From Lachnospiraceae bacterium (lineage in GTDB: Bacteria; Bacillota; Clostridia; Lachnospirales; Lachnospiraceae), in contig JAFSIA010000024.1 of assembly GCA_017440045.1 (NCBI GenBank), forward strand, positions 1 to 36,238: DNA of 36,238 bases. Reading direction: 5' to 3'. Below the pieces are notes generated by a model. That model was not told where the DNA came from. It ran no database searches and worked only from the letters and a program-made list of their open reading frames with translations. This document shows, piece by piece, positions 1 through 8,702 of this stretch. Every line of letters starts with the position of its first letter. The stretch's first letter is position 1. The position numbers and the translations under genes were made by a program.

Positions 1-2160
1 ACAGAAAACTATGCTATTAAAAATAAAATTCATCCAAAGATTGTAACAAAAAACAATGTAGAGCGTTTCAAGGATCAGCTTCATTCTCTTGGTTACTCAT
101 TTGATTGGGATAGGGAAGTGAACACTACAGACCCTGATTATTACAAGTGGACACAGTGGATTTTCTTGAAGCTTTTCAAGGCAGGTCTTGCATATAAGAA
201 GGAGATGCCAATTAACTGGTGTACAGAGTGTAAGGTAGGTCTTGCTAATGAGGAAGTTGTAAACGGCGTTTGTGAGCGTTGTGGAGCAGCTGTTGTTCGT
301 AAGGTTAAGTCTGAGTGGATGCTTAAGATTACAGAGTACGCTGATAAGCTTATTGATGACCTTGATGGTGTTGATTATATTGAGAAAGTAAAAGTTTCAC
401 AGAAAAACTGGATTGGACGTTCAGAAGGCGGAGAGGTTGATTTCTCAATTAAAGATAAAGAGGATAAGCTTCGTGTTTACACAACAAGACCAGATACATT
501 GTTTGGTGCAACATATATGGTAGTTTCGCCAGAACATCCAATTATTGATAAATATAAGGACGAGATTAAAAATTTCGATGCTCTTATGGAATACAGAGAG
601 ATGGCTGCAAGAAAGTCGGACTTCGAGCGTACAGAGCTTGCTAAGGATAAGACAGGTGTATGTATTGACGGACTTTCAGCAATCAATCCTGTAAATGGTA
701 AAGAGATTCCAATCTGGATTTCTGATTATGTACTTATGAGTTATGGTACAGGTGCTATTATGGCAGTTCCTGCTCATGATGATAGAGACTGGGAATTTGC
801 AAAGAAGTTTGGTCTTCCTATGATTCAGGTTGTTGCAGGAAAGGACGGAGAGGTAGACATTAATGAGGCTGCATTTACTGATGTTGCTACAGGTGTACTT
901 ATTAATTCTGACTTCTTAAACGGACTTGAAGTAAAGGATGCAAAGGTTAAAATGGTTCAGTACCTTGAGGAAAAGGGAATCGGCCAGAAGAAGATTAACT
1001 TTAAGCTTCGTGACTGGGTATTCTCGAGACAGAGATACTGGGGTGAGCCTATTCCAATTATTGAGTGTGAGAAGTGCGGTTTTGTGCCAGTTGATGAAAG
1101 TGAATTGCCACTTGAACTTCCAGAGGTAGAGAGCTATATGCCAACTGACAGTGGTGAGTCTCCACTTGCAGCTATGACTGACTGGGTAAATGTAAAGTGT
1201 CCATGTTGTGGCGGCGCGGCTAAGAGAGAGACAGATACTATGCCACAGTGGGCAGGTTCTTCTTGGTATTTCTTAAGATATACAGACCCTAAGAATACAG
1301 AGGCACTTGCAAGTAAGGAAGCCCTCAGCTACTGGTTGCCAGTAGACTGGTATAACGGTGGTATGGAACATACAACACTTCATTTACTTTACTCAAGATT
1401 CTGGCATAAGTTCCTTTATGATAATGGTGTTGTTCCTACAAAGGAACCATATCAGAAGAGAACATCTCACGGTATGATTTTAGGTGAGAATGGCGAGAAG
1501 ATGTCAAAGAGCCGTGGAAACGTTGTAAATCCAGATGATATTGTTCGCGAGTACGGTGCAGATACACTTCGTACTTATGAAATGTTCATTGGTGCCTTTG
1601 ATTTAAGTGCATCATGGTCTGAGGATGGCGTTAAGGGTTGTCGCCGTTTCCTTGAGAGAGTGTGGAAACTTCAGGATATCATGTCTGATGATATGAATTA
1701 CTCTAAGGATATGGAGACAAAGATGCATCAGACAATAAAGAAGGTTTCAAACGATTTCGAGAGCCTTAAGTATAACACTGCTATAGCAGCGATGATGGCA
1801 CTTATCAATGACTTCTACAAGAAGAATTCTGTGACAAAGGGCGAATTTAAGACTCTTATCACACTTCTTAACCCAGTCGCACCTCATATTACAGAGGAAC
1901 TCTGGAAGATAATGGACTTTGGCGGAAGAATTTATCAGACAACATGGCCTGAGTATGATGAGGCAAAGACTGTAGAAAGCACAGTTGAAATTGCTGTTCA
2001 GATTAACGGAAAGACAAAGGCTACAGTTATGATAGAAAAGGATGCAGACAAGGACTCTGTAATAGCTAAGGCTAAGGAAGAGATAGCGGATAAGCTTACA
2101 GGTAATGTAGTTAAGGAAATCTATGTTCCAGGTCGTATAGTTAACATCGTAATGAAATAG
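1..2160 (+). CDS. leuS: leucyl-tRNA synthetase, 5' end outside the window
   Basis: This is the C-terminal 719 residues of cytosolic leucine-tRNA ligase, which charges tRNA-Leu. The reading frame is open from base 1, so the start and the HIGH motif lie upstream; bacterial LeuRS is about 800-860 residues, so roughly 85 or more are missing. Visible parts, in fragment numbering, are a zinc-type pair CxxC at 74-77 and 91-94, the editing (CP1) region with [14 protein letters not shown] near 160, a second Cys cluster (356-359, 400-403), the class I signature KMSKS at 500-504, the helical anticodon-binding domain, and a C-terminal domain ending in IVNIVMK. A hairpin terminator follows directly, so it ends its transcription unit. 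The assignment is secure from motifs and domain order. Confidence 0.98.
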   Translation, partial: TENYAIKNKIHPKIVTKNNVERFKDQLHSLGYSFDWDREVNTTDPDYYKWTQWIFLKLFKAGLAYKKEMPINWCTECKVGLANEEVVNGVCERCGAAVVRKVKSEWMLKITEYADKLIDDLDGVDYIEKVKVSQKNWIGRSEGGEVDFSIKDKEDKLRVYTTRPDTLFGATYMVVSPEHPIIDKYKDEIKNFDALMEYREMAARKSDFERTELAKDKTGVCIDGLSAINPVNGKEIPIWISDYVLMSYGTGAIMAVPAHDDRDWEFAKKFGLPMIQVVAGKDGEVDINEAAFTDVATGVLINSDFLNGLEVKDAKVKMVQYLEEKGIGQKKINFKLRDWVFSRQRYWGEPIPIIECEKCGFVPVDESELPLELPEVESYMPTDSGESPLAAMTDWVNVKCPCCGGAAKRETDTMPQWAGSSWYFLRYTDPKNTEALASKEALSYWLPVDWYNGGMEHTTLHLLYSRFWHKFLYDNGVVPTKEPYQKRTSHGMILGENGEKMSKSRGNVVNPDDIVREYGADTLRTYEMFIGAFDLSASWSEDGVKGCRRFLERVWKLQDIMSDDMNYSKDMETKMHQTIKKVSNDFESLKYNTAIAAMMALINDFYKKNSVTKGEFKTLITLLNPVAPHITEELWKIMDFGGRIYQTTWPEYDEAKTVESTVEIAVQINGKTKATVMIEKDADKDSVIAKAKEEIADKLTGNVVKEIYVPGRIVNIVMK

Positions 2161-2171
2161 CTAATGATATC

Positions 2172-2206
2172 AAACCGAGTACTATGTATGCATAAGTACT
2201 CGGTTT
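2172..2206 (+). terminator. terminator after leuS
   Basis: A 12-bp perfect stem (AAACCGAGTACT pairing with AGTACTCGGTTT, 10-base loop) starts 12 bases after the leuS stop and is followed by a short T run. The T tract is weak but the stem is strong. Confidence 0.75.
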
Positions 2207-2224
2207 TACACATTAAAATAAGTA

Positions 2225-2254
2225 TTGCAAGCTGATAGTATAAAGTGTTATAAT
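2225..2254 (+). promoter_or_regulatory. sigma-A type promoter upstream of the FliD-C-like gene
   Basis: TTGCAA at 2225-2230 and TATAAT at 2249-2254 are separated by 18 bp, about 60 bp before the start codon. It lies between the leuS terminator and the next gene, where a new promoter is expected. Confidence 0.6.
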
Positions 2255-2313
2255 ATAGTTAGGAAAGCATAGTTTTTTGCACGGAAGCAAACACATTCAA
2301 AGGAGTGATTGTT

Positions 2314-3090
2314 ATGAGTATTATACAGAGACAGGATGTTTCATATTTATTCTCAGGTTTAGGAAGCAGATCTAATACTAGTAATTTATTTGACTATAGC
2401 TTATTGTCTGATTATGCAAGTATAAAAAGTGGAAGTTACTCAAAGCTTGTGAAGGCTTATTATAGCAAGATGGGTAATGAGGATAAAACAACAAAGACTG
2501 ATGATAATGAAAAGAAATCTACATCGCTTGCGTCAGATACATCTAAGAAGCTTACAGAGATTAAGAGTTCAGCAGATGACTTAAAAGAGTCGGGTCTTAA
2601 GCTTATGGAAACTGGTAAGGAGTCATTGTTTGTAGAAAAGAATGTTACTACTAAGAATGAAGATGGCACAGAGACAACAACAAAGAGTTATGACACAGAC
2701 GCCATTTATAAGGCTGTTTCTGATTTCGTAAAGGATTATAATGCTCTTGTTGAAAGTGTCGAGGAGTCTGATGCATCTACTGTTAAGAGTGCAGCTGACA
2801 ATATGACTAATATTGTTAATATGTATGAGAATACTCTTGGAAAGATTGGTATTACGATAGGTGATGACAATAAGCTTTCTATAGATGAGAAGGCATTTAA
2901 GGCGGCAGATATGGATGATGTAAAGGATACCTTTAATGGCTCACGTTCATTTGCAGCTACAGTATCATCTCAGGCAGAGTTTGTTAATTCTGCAGCTACA
3001 AGAGAAGCAACAAAAGCCAACACATACACGGGAAACGGAACCTACAGCAACAATTTCTCTTCGGGAGATTTGTTCAATTCGTTATTTTAA
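2314..3090 (+). CDS. FliD C-terminal-domain-like protein, function unknown
   Basis: A 258-residue acidic, Ser/Thr/Lys-rich protein. The ATG at 2314 is preferred over an upstream in-frame GTG (2305) because AAAGGAG at 2299-2305 sits 8 bases before it. Residues about 130-230 follow the pattern of the flagellar cap protein FliD C-terminal domain: a DFVKDYNALVE helix, a long second helix, then LGKIGITIGDDNKLSIDEKAF, and a late SSQAEFV segment. It lacks the D2/D3 body and length (over 400 residues) of a true FliD, and no signal peptide or membrane segment is seen. It has its own promoter and terminator, so it is a single-gene unit. It may be a FliD-derived secreted or structural protein; the flagellar link is inference from pattern only. 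Confidence 0.75.
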   Translation: MSIIQRQDVSYLFSGLGSRSNTSNLFDYSLLSDYASIKSGSYSKLVKAYYSKMGNEDKTTKTDDNEKKSTSLASDTSKKLTEIKSSADDLKESGLKLMETGKESLFVEKNVTTKNEDGTETTTKSYDTDAIYKAVSDFVKDYNALVESVEESDASTVKSAADNMTNIVNMYENTLGKIGITIGDDNKLSIDEKAFKAADMDDVKDTFNGSRSFAATVSSQAEFVNSAATREATKANTYTGNGTYSNNFSSGDLFNSLF

Positions 3091-3107
3091 TATTAGACTA
3101 TAATGTA

Positions 3108-3139
3108 AATGGAGGTCGAAAATTCGACCTCCATTTTTT
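3108..3139 (+). terminator. strong Rho-independent terminator
   Basis: A 13-bp perfect stem AATGGAGGTCGAA / TTCGACCTCCATT with a 2-base gap is followed by a run of T. It ends the single-gene unit upstream. Confidence 0.92.
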
Positions 3140-3166
3140 GTTCTGTAAAAAAATAAAAAAAACATA

Positions 3167-3198
3167 TTGACATATAATATTATACGCCATATAATATT
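3167..3198 (+). promoter_or_regulatory. padR operon promoter with overlapping direct repeat (possible operator)
   Basis: Perfect TTGACA (3167-3172), 17-bp spacer and perfect TATAAT (3190-3195). The decamer ATATAATATT occurs twice, at 3172-3181 and 3189-3198, exactly 17 bp apart and overlapping both core elements; ATAATATTAT at 3174-3183 is also a perfect palindrome. PadR regulators commonly repress their own operon, so this is a good autoregulation site; binding is inferred. Confidence 0.75.
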
Positions 3199-3249
3199 GT
3201 TAAATCAATTATATTATAATTGCAATAAGATAAGGAGAGGAGATAGCAT

Positions 3250-3606
3250 ATGGTATTTCAGTTAGGCTCAGCCCTGCTAGATTCCTGTGTTCTATCAGTT
3301 CTTAATAAGGGTGATACGTATGGATATGTATTGACTCAGAATGTAAAAGAGGTTATAGAGATTTCTGAGTCAACATTGTATCCGGTTCTTAGAAGACTTC
3401 AGAAAGATGGATTTCTAAGTACTTATGATCAACCCTTCCAAGGCAGGAATAGAAGGTATTACAGGATAACTGATGCAGGCAAAATACGTTTGAATTATTA
3501 CATGGAAGAATGGAATAATTACAGAGACAAGATAGAAAACATTTTTAATAATAAGATAAGTATAATATCTGATGGAGATAATGAAGGAGGAAAAAGTGAT
3601 GAATAG
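3250..3606 (+). CDS. PadR family transcriptional regulator
   Basis: A 118-residue winged-helix regulator. The PadR core is visible: an N-terminal helix with LLDSCVLSVLNKGDTYGYVL, the recognition segment ISESTLYPVLRRLQKDGFL, and a wing ending in RNRRYYRITDAGKIRL, then a helix for dimerisation. Length is typical of short (subfamily 2) PadR proteins. GGAGAGGAG lies upstream of the ATG. Its end overlaps the next gene by 8 bases, giving translational coupling. The order PadR, HAAS/DUF1700, DUF4097 is a recurrent Firmicutes module, probably for envelope-stress response, though its signal is not known. The promoter carries a direct repeat that may be its own operator. Confidence 0.93.
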   Translation: MVFQLGSALLDSCVLSVLNKGDTYGYVLTQNVKEVIEISESTLYPVLRRLQKDGFLSTYDQPFQGRNRRYYRITDAGKIRLNYYMEEWNNYRDKIENIFNNKISIISDGDNEGGKSDE

Positions 3607-4207
3607 ACATGAATACTTAAGAATACTTTCAGAGAGACTTGGCAGTCTTCCTCATGATGAGTATGCAAATATAATGGAATATTACACAGAGTATTTTGAG
3701 GATGCCGGGGAAGAAAATGAGATAAGAGTTATGGAAGAATTGGGAACACCGGAAGCATTGGCAGATAGAATTATAAATGAAAATATGGGAAAAGCCATTC
3801 CATTTGCCCCAGGTCAGCCATCTTTTGGCACACAGGGGATGAATCAACCATATAATCCTATGTATCAGCCACAGCCTCAGCCAAAGCAGGGACTTTCAAC
3901 AGGCTGGAAGGTTGCTATCGCAATTATTACATTCCCTATATGGATAGGAATTGTTGGAGCAGTAGTCGGAATTATAGGAGGATTTAGCATAGCAGCCTTT
4001 GCATGTATAGCATCAGGTGTGGCAACATTTGTTGCCGGAGCGGCAGTTATTGGTTCTGGTGCAGGAACAGCTGTCTTATTTATGGGTGGAGGCCTTATAG
4101 TATTTGCAGTAGGAGTTGGTTTTGTTATAGCAGTAGGTGGAATAATCCATTTAATTGTTAAGCTTTATAAGAGTGTATTTGCAAAAAAGCAAGCATATGC
4201 CATGTAG
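3599..4207 (+). CDS. HAAS (DUF1700) domain membrane protein
   Basis: A 202-residue protein. The start at ATG 3599 is chosen because AAGGAGG at 3584-3590 is 8 bases upstream and the resulting N-terminus, MNRHEYLRILSERLGSLP, is the usual start of the HAAS/DUF1700 domain. Residues 1-60 form that helical domain (EYYTEYFEDAGEE and GTPEALADRII). A Pro/Gln-rich linker (about 70-95) leads to three or so glycine/alanine-rich hydrophobic segments (about 105-190) and a basic tail. It overlaps padR by 8 bases and is followed 15 bases later by the DUF4097 gene. The HAAS domain is thought to work with PadR partners in membrane-linked signalling; the exact role here is inferred from context. Confidence 0.9.
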   Translation: MNRHEYLRILSERLGSLPHDEYANIMEYYTEYFEDAGEENEIRVMEELGTPEALADRIINENMGKAIPFAPGQPSFGTQGMNQPYNPMYQPQPQPKQGLSTGWKVAIAIITFPIWIGIVGAVVGIIGGFSIAAFACIASGVATFVAGAAVIGSGAGTAVLFMGGGLIVFAVGVGFVIAVGGIIHLIVKLYKSVFAKKQAYAM

Positions 4208-4222
4208 GAAGAGGTGAGTTAG

Positions 4223-5089
4223 ATGAGTAAATTTTATAAAATTGCAGGTATTATAGCTGGAGTGGCAGCTGGTATAGGTCTTGTTTTGTGCATTATAGGT
4301 GTTGCGCTTGGAGCAAAGGGCTACATTGCGTTTACAAGAAATAATGGTTTTGAGATTATAGAAGGTCGCGACCAGTGGGAGTATTCAAATATGGATATGG
4401 AGGAATTTAGCTCTATTCACATAGAATCTAATGTTGCAAAAGTTAATATTGTTCCATCTAATGATGGGAAATATGGTGCAAAGTGTGTGCTTGCTGGTGA
4501 TGAGAGTAGCATTCGTTTTGAAGTGAAGGACGGAAAGCTTAGTATTGTAGATTCTGGCGACATGATAAGATTTTCATTAGATATCTTCTCGTGGTTCGAT
4601 TCGGTTGATAATAGTATAACAATATATGTGCCAAAGTCAGTTACACTTGATGGTATCTACATTAGCAGTGATGTGGGAGAAGTATGTGTCGAGGATATCA
4701 CTGGAGCAAAGAATTTTGAGATAGGTACAGATGTAGGAGATTTGGAAATTACAGGAGGAAGCTATGATTATGTAAACATTGCTGCATCAGTTGGTGATGT
4801 TAATATTGACAATATAACTGTAAATAACACATTTAGTTTGTATTCAGATGTTGGTGATGTAGAAGTAGAGGGCTCTTTTGATTGTCAGGTTGGTATTGAG
4901 ACAAACGTCGGAGATATTGATGTGGATACTACACAGTCAGAAGGAAGTTATGCATACAGTGTATCGACTCAGGCTGGGGATATAGATTTCTATGGCAGAG
5001 AGATAGATGGCACCGGTACATTGACAGGTGGAACTGGTGAAAAATCTATGATAATAAAAACAAAACTTGGAGATATTGAAGTAAAATAG
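4223..5089 (+). CDS. DUF4097 family beta-repeat membrane-anchored protein
   Basis: A 288-residue protein with one N-terminal membrane segment (about residues 7-32, Gly/Ala/Ile-rich), then an extracytoplasmic domain of repeated short beta-strand units. A recurring (S/T)DVGDVxV / TNVGDIDV motif appears about six times between residues 150 and 288, as expected for the right-handed beta-solenoid of DUF4097 (putative adhesin-like family). AGAGGTGAG precedes the ATG. It is the third gene of the PadR-HAAS module and probably the envelope component that the regulator controls. The biochemical role of DUF4097 proteins is unknown. Confidence 0.88.
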   Translation: MSKFYKIAGIIAGVAAGIGLVLCIIGVALGAKGYIAFTRNNGFEIIEGRDQWEYSNMDMEEFSSIHIESNVAKVNIVPSNDGKYGAKCVLAGDESSIRFEVKDGKLSIVDSGDMIRFSLDIFSWFDSVDNSITIYVPKSVTLDGIYISSDVGEVCVEDITGAKNFEIGTDVGDLEITGGSYDYVNIAASVGDVNIDNITVNNTFSLYSDVGDVEVEGSFDCQVGIETNVGDIDVDTTQSEGSYAYSVSTQAGDIDFYGREIDGTGTLTGGTGEKSMIIKTKLGDIEVK

Positions 5090-5109
5090 ATATATTTTAA
5101 AAAAATTTA

Positions 5110-5137
5110 TTGATTTGTTGCGCTGATTTGTTATAAT
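5110..5137 (+). promoter_or_regulatory. promoter for the repeat-rich basic protein gene
   Basis: TTGATT at 5110-5115 and TATAAT at 5132-5137, 16-bp spacer, about 40 bp before the start. It indicates transcription separate from the DUF4097 operon, although no clear terminator is seen between them. Confidence 0.55.
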
Positions 5138-5179
5138 ATCAAGGAAAACAGATATGTGTACAAACAGGAGGAAATTTTT

Positions 5180-5770
5180 GTGGTTACTACAAACGCTGGA
5201 AACGGCAATGACAGCAGACCTAGAAACAATAAGAGCGTAGAGGGTGAAAAGAGAGAAAAGAGAATTTTCACTACAGACAATCGTAATAGTGATAAGTCTA
5301 AAGGGGATTTTAGACGTTCTAACGTGGAAGGTAGAGGTAATGGTGAGTATAAGCCAAGAACAAATAATGGTGAATATAAGCCAAGGACAAATAGTGGCGA
5401 ATTCAAGCCAAAGGCAAATAATGGTGAATTCAAGCCAAGAACTAACAATGGCGAATATAAGCCAAGAATGAATAACAATAACGCGTTTAATAACAGAGGT
5501 TATGATAAGGATAAAGACGAAGAAACTCCTGTTAGAAGATCAAAACCTAAGGTTGATAATAAGCCTAAGGAGCAACAGTCAGATAAGACACAGATTATCA
5601 ATAGAATCGAAAAAGAAAAAAAGGCGATGAAGAAAAAGCATACAGAGTCAAGAGGTGACTCAAGACCTGCTAAACATACAGCTAGACCAAAGAGAAGTGG
5701 AAATATTGACTGGACTAGAGAGTATGAGAACGATTCATATGATGATGATGATTTAGATATGTATTTATAA
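5180..5770 (+). CDS. basic, low-complexity protein with five 9-residue repeats, unknown function
   Basis: A 196-residue protein not recognised as a named family. GTG 5180 is preferred to an in-frame GTG at 5156 because AGGAGG at 5166-5171 sits 8 bases upstream. The sequence is hydrophilic and probably disordered: an Asn/Arg-rich N-terminus, five tandem copies of NGEYKPRTN-like units at nucleotides 5339-5473 (variants GEFKPKAN, GEYKPRMN), a Lys/Arg-rich region with IEKEKKAMKKKHTES, and a very acidic tail ending DDDDLDMYL. No signal peptide or membrane helix is present. Basic repeats with an acidic tail would suit RNA or ribosome binding, but that is inference. It has its own promoter and terminator. 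Confidence 0.8.
   Translation: MVTTNAGNGNDSRPRNNKSVEGEKREKRIFTTDNRNSDKSKGDFRRSNVEGRGNGEYKPRTNNGEYKPRTNSGEFKPKANNGEFKPRTNNGEYKPRMNNNNAFNNRGYDKDKDEETPVRRSKPKVDNKPKEQQSDKTQIINRIEKEKKAMKKKHTESRGDSRPAKHTARPKRSGNIDWTREYENDSYDDDDLDMYL
5339..5473 (+). repeat. five 27-bp tandem repeats inside a gene
   Basis: Five in-frame 27-bp units encode NGEYKPRTN variants. Copies differ mainly by single substitutions (E-Y/E-F, R/K, T/A/M), and all keep frame. Confidence 0.9.
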
Positions 5771-5794
5771 AGATGGATATGAAATGTATCTCGT

Positions 5795-5835
5795 AAAGCA
5801 GAGGGACTTACCATAAAGGTAGGTCCTTTTTGCTT
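5795..5835 (+). terminator. terminator after the repeat-rich basic gene
   Basis: AAAGCAGAGGGACTTACC pairs, with wobble, with GGTAGGTCCTTTTTGCTT around a 5-base loop, with a T5 run inside the descending arm. It lies 25 bases after the stop codon. Confidence 0.75.
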
Positions 5836-5978
5836 ATATGCCAGGTTGTCGAGATTTGTATGACAGATTTTCTTGAAGGCATATATTGATTGATTTATAA
5901 TTTTAACGATTTAAGTAAATAATGGGGGGAATTATAATAAAAAACTGTAAAAATATTGTCGAAAAATAGTGTAAATGC

Positions 5979-6007
5979 TTGAAATATGGGGCTTTGTGTG
6001 ATATTAT
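5979..6007 (+). promoter_or_regulatory. promoter for the L,D-transpeptidase gene
   Basis: TTGAAA at 5979-5984, 17-bp spacer, TATTAT at 6002-6007, 37 bp before the start codon. The rest of the interval 5836-5978 shows no gene. Confidence 0.6.
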
Positions 6008-6043
6008 ACATTCGAATATGTCTATTTATTGCATGGAGGTCAT

Positions 6044-7243
6044 ATGAATAGAGTAGAGTTTCTTAAGAAATTCGTCGCCTTTAACAAGAGACATAAGGTG
6101 CCAAATGTGCTTATAAAAGCCCAGTTGTACGTTATTTTAGTAGTGTGTTTTATACATTATGCAATAGTTAAAGGTATAAGAGCGGTTAAAAATGCTATAT
6201 GTTATCCGTTCGTTAAGATGAGAAATTATATTAAACAGAATATTAGAGATATATTACAGCTTCAGTGTCTTGTTGCAACAATAGGAATATGTGTGCTTAT
6301 TGTTGGTCAGTATGGAAGCTTGCCGGTAGAACAGGAGCCATCAGGAGCACTTGCAGGTGAAACATATGTTGATGGCGAGTTTATGGGTGCAGATAGCAAT
6401 AAGGATGAGCTTATTGATGCACCTGTTAACGAGATGGCGACAGGCAGTGTTATTAACGGAGATGTGGAAGATAATACACAAAGTGAGACACAGGGAACAG
6501 ATGCAGTCAACAAGAATAATCCATATCCATATAAGGTTATGATAAACAGACTTGCAAACTGTGTAACTATCTACACTCTTGATGAGAATGGACAGTATAC
6601 GGTGCCATTTAAAGCTATGATTTGTTCAACAGGAGGAGATAATACTCCGCTTGGAACATTTAAGATTGGTACAAAATATGATTTCAAGACATTGTTCTAT
6701 AAATCATACGGACAGTATTGTTCAAGAATATATGGATCAATACTTTTACACTCATCGGGTAATAATAGTTTAAACAAGAATGATTTAAATGCTACAGATT
6801 TTAACAATCTTGGACTTAGTGTATCTCACGGTTGTATTAGACTTACAGTTGCTGATGCAAAATGGATATATGACAATTGTCCTTCGGGAACAGAGGTTGT
6901 AGTTTATGACAGTGAAAATCCGGGACCACTTGGAAAGCCGGAAAGCATAAAGGTTCCAGCAGGAACGAACTGGGATCCTACAGACCCTGATCCTGCAAAT
7001 CCATGGCATGAGAAACAGCCAAGTATAGAGACAGAGAGCTATAAGGTTCTCTATGAAAGTGATACTGTAGATTATTTTGCAGGTGTTAAGGCATATGATA
7101 CATGTGGAAATGATATTACAGAGGATGTTGTAGTAGAGGGTTATATAGATATAACTGTTCCGGGAGATTATGTTGTAAAGTATTCAGTTACAGACTTGCT
7201 TGGTAGAAAAGCTGAAGCAACCGTTATTTACACAGTAAAATAA
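6044..7243 (+). CDS. membrane-anchored L,D-transpeptidase (YkuD domain) with C-terminal Ig-like domain
   Basis: A 399-residue protein starting at ATG 6044 (GGAGGT at 6035-6040; the upstream TTG at 6029 has no such site). A basic cytoplasmic N-terminus with a hydrophobic stretch near 27-45 precedes a second membrane segment at about 75-95, then a Gly/Asp/Thr-rich linker. The YkuD catalytic domain runs from about 165 to 290 and carries the diagnostic SHGCIRL with catalytic Cys264 and His262, and an upstream HSSGNN segment. A C-terminal beta domain (about 325-399, ending GDYVVKYSVTD...AEATVIYTVK) resembles DUF5011-type Ig-like folds. L,D-transpeptidases form 3-3 crosslinks in, or attach proteins to, peptidoglycan; the topology puts the catalytic domain outside the membrane. 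Confidence 0.92.
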   Translation: MNRVEFLKKFVAFNKRHKVPNVLIKAQLYVILVVCFIHYAIVKGIRAVKNAICYPFVKMRNYIKQNIRDILQLQCLVATIGICVLIVGQYGSLPVEQEPSGALAGETYVDGEFMGADSNKDELIDAPVNEMATGSVINGDVEDNTQSETQGTDAVNKNNPYPYKVMINRLANCVTIYTLDENGQYTVPFKAMICSTGGDNTPLGTFKIGTKYDFKTLFYKSYGQYCSRIYGSILLHSSGNNSLNKNDLNATDFNNLGLSVSHGCIRLTVADAKWIYDNCPSGTEVVVYDSENPGPLGKPESIKVPAGTNWDPTDPDPANPWHEKQPSIETESYKVLYESDTVDYFAGVKAYDTCGNDITEDVVVEGYIDITVPGDYVVKYSVTDLLGRKAEATVIYTVK

Positions 7244-7278
7244 GTTAATTGATTAGTTTGAGCTTAAAAGGAGACTAC

Positions 7279-8658
7279 ATGGAACGAGAATTAGCTTGGA
7301 AAAAATACAAAAATAAGCACTTAAAAGAAATGGAGAGCTTATGTAAAGGATACAAGGAGTATCTTGATAACGGAAAGACAGAGAGAGAATGTATTGTAGA
7401 AACTGTCAAAATGATTAAAGAGGCAGGCTACAAGGATATTAAGGATATTATTGCAAAAAATAAGAAAATAAAGCCAGGCGATAAGGTTTATGCAGTATGC
7501 ATGGGTAAATCAATCGCAATGTTTAACATTGGAAGGAAATCTATGGAGGAAGGTATGAACATCTTAGGTGCTCATGTGGATTCACCTAGAATAGATGTTA
7601 AGCAGAATCCGTTGTATGAAGATGCAAACTTTGCTTATCTTGATACTCACTATTATGGAGGTATTAAGAAGTATCAGTGGGTTGCACTTCCATTAGCTAT
7701 TCATGGTGTTGTGGCTAAAAAGGATGGTACGGTTATCAATGTTGTTATTGGCGAAGATAAAGATGACCCGGTTGTAAGTGTTACAGACCTTCTTATTCAT
7801 TTGGCAGGAGACCAGATGTCAAAGACTGCATCTAAGGTTATAGAGGGCGAGCAGCTTGATATATTAATTGGAAGTAAGCCACTTGCCGGGGAAGAGAAGG
7901 ATGCTGTGAAAAAGCAGATTCTTAGGCTTATAAAAGATAAGTACGGCATGGAAGAAGAGGATTTCCTCTCAGCAGAGCTTGAGGTGGTACCTGCAGGTCC
8001 TGCGAGAGATACAGGTCTTGATTCTAGTATGATTATGGCATATGGACAGGATGATAGAGTATGTGCATATACATCTCTTGTGGCAATGCTTGAGGTGGAG
8101 GAGCCAGAGAAGACATCATGCTGCCTACTTGTTGATAAAGAGGAGATTGGTAGCGTCGGTGCTACTGGAATGCAGTCGAAGTTCTTTGAAAATACAGTTG
8201 CAGAGCTTCTTGACAGAATGGGCAAGTTTACAGAGTTGTCCCTTAGAAGATGTCTTGCTAATTCAAGAATGTTATCATCAGATGTCAGCGCAGCATTTGA
8301 CCCGGCGTTCGCATCAGCTTTCGAGAAAAAGAATGCGGCATTTTTTGGCAAGGGAATGGTATTTAACAAATTTACAGGCCGTGGTGGTAAATCAGGCTCT
8401 AATGATGCCAATGCTGAATATATGGCTGCCATTAGAAAGATTATGGATGACGAGAAAATAACATATCAGACAGCAGAGCTTGGAAAGGTTGATGTAGGTG
8501 GAGGCGGTACTATTGCCTATATCCTTTCACTTTATGGTATGGAGGTTATTGATTGTGGAGTTGCAGTTCTAAATATGCACGCTCCATGGGAGATTACAAG
8601 CAAAGCAGATATCTATGAAACAAAGAATGGATATGCAGCATTTTTAAAGAATGCTTAA
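7279..8658 (+). CDS. M18 family aminopeptidase
   Basis: A 459-residue zinc metallopeptidase of family M18 (yeast Lap4/aminopeptidase I type), removing N-terminal residues from peptides in the cytoplasm. ATG 7279 is chosen for AAAAGGAG 5 bases upstream; an earlier in-frame codon at 7249 has none. Metal and active-site segments are visible: GAHVDSPRID (His99, Asp101), the DKEEIGSVGATGM block near residue 290 with the Glu-Glu pair, AYGQDDR, and the C-terminal MHAPWEITSKAD with the last metal His. Length is normal for the family. It follows the transpeptidase gene by 35 bases with no terminator between, so the two may be co-transcribed. Confidence 0.95.
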   Translation: MERELAWKKYKNKHLKEMESLCKGYKEYLDNGKTERECIVETVKMIKEAGYKDIKDIIAKNKKIKPGDKVYAVCMGKSIAMFNIGRKSMEEGMNILGAHVDSPRIDVKQNPLYEDANFAYLDTHYYGGIKKYQWVALPLAIHGVVAKKDGTVINVVIGEDKDDPVVSVTDLLIHLAGDQMSKTASKVIEGEQLDILIGSKPLAGEEKDAVKKQILRLIKDKYGMEEEDFLSAELEVVPAGPARDTGLDSSMIMAYGQDDRVCAYTSLVAMLEVEEPEKTSCCLLVDKEEIGSVGATGMQSKFFENTVAELLDRMGKFTELSLRRCLANSRMLSSDVSAAFDPAFASAFEKKNAAFFGKGMVFNKFTGRGGKSGSNDANAEYMAAIRKIMDDEKITYQTAELGKVDVGGGGTIAYILSLYGMEVIDCGVAVLNMHAPWEITSKADIYETKNGYAAFLKNA

Positions 8659-8702
8659 ATATCTGAAATGTAGCTATAGAAATGACAGATAGGAGAAATG
8701 AT

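Noticed and set aside
5131..5478. Minus-strand ORF rich in GLYSPLFVL repeats
   Set aside because: The repeats are the reverse complement of the 27-bp tandem repeats in the plus-strand gene; no start signals.
7797..8432. 211-residue minus-strand ORF
   Set aside because: It lies wholly antisense to the M18 aminopeptidase, has no ribosome site, and its Ser/Leu-rich sequence is a by-product of the sense codons.
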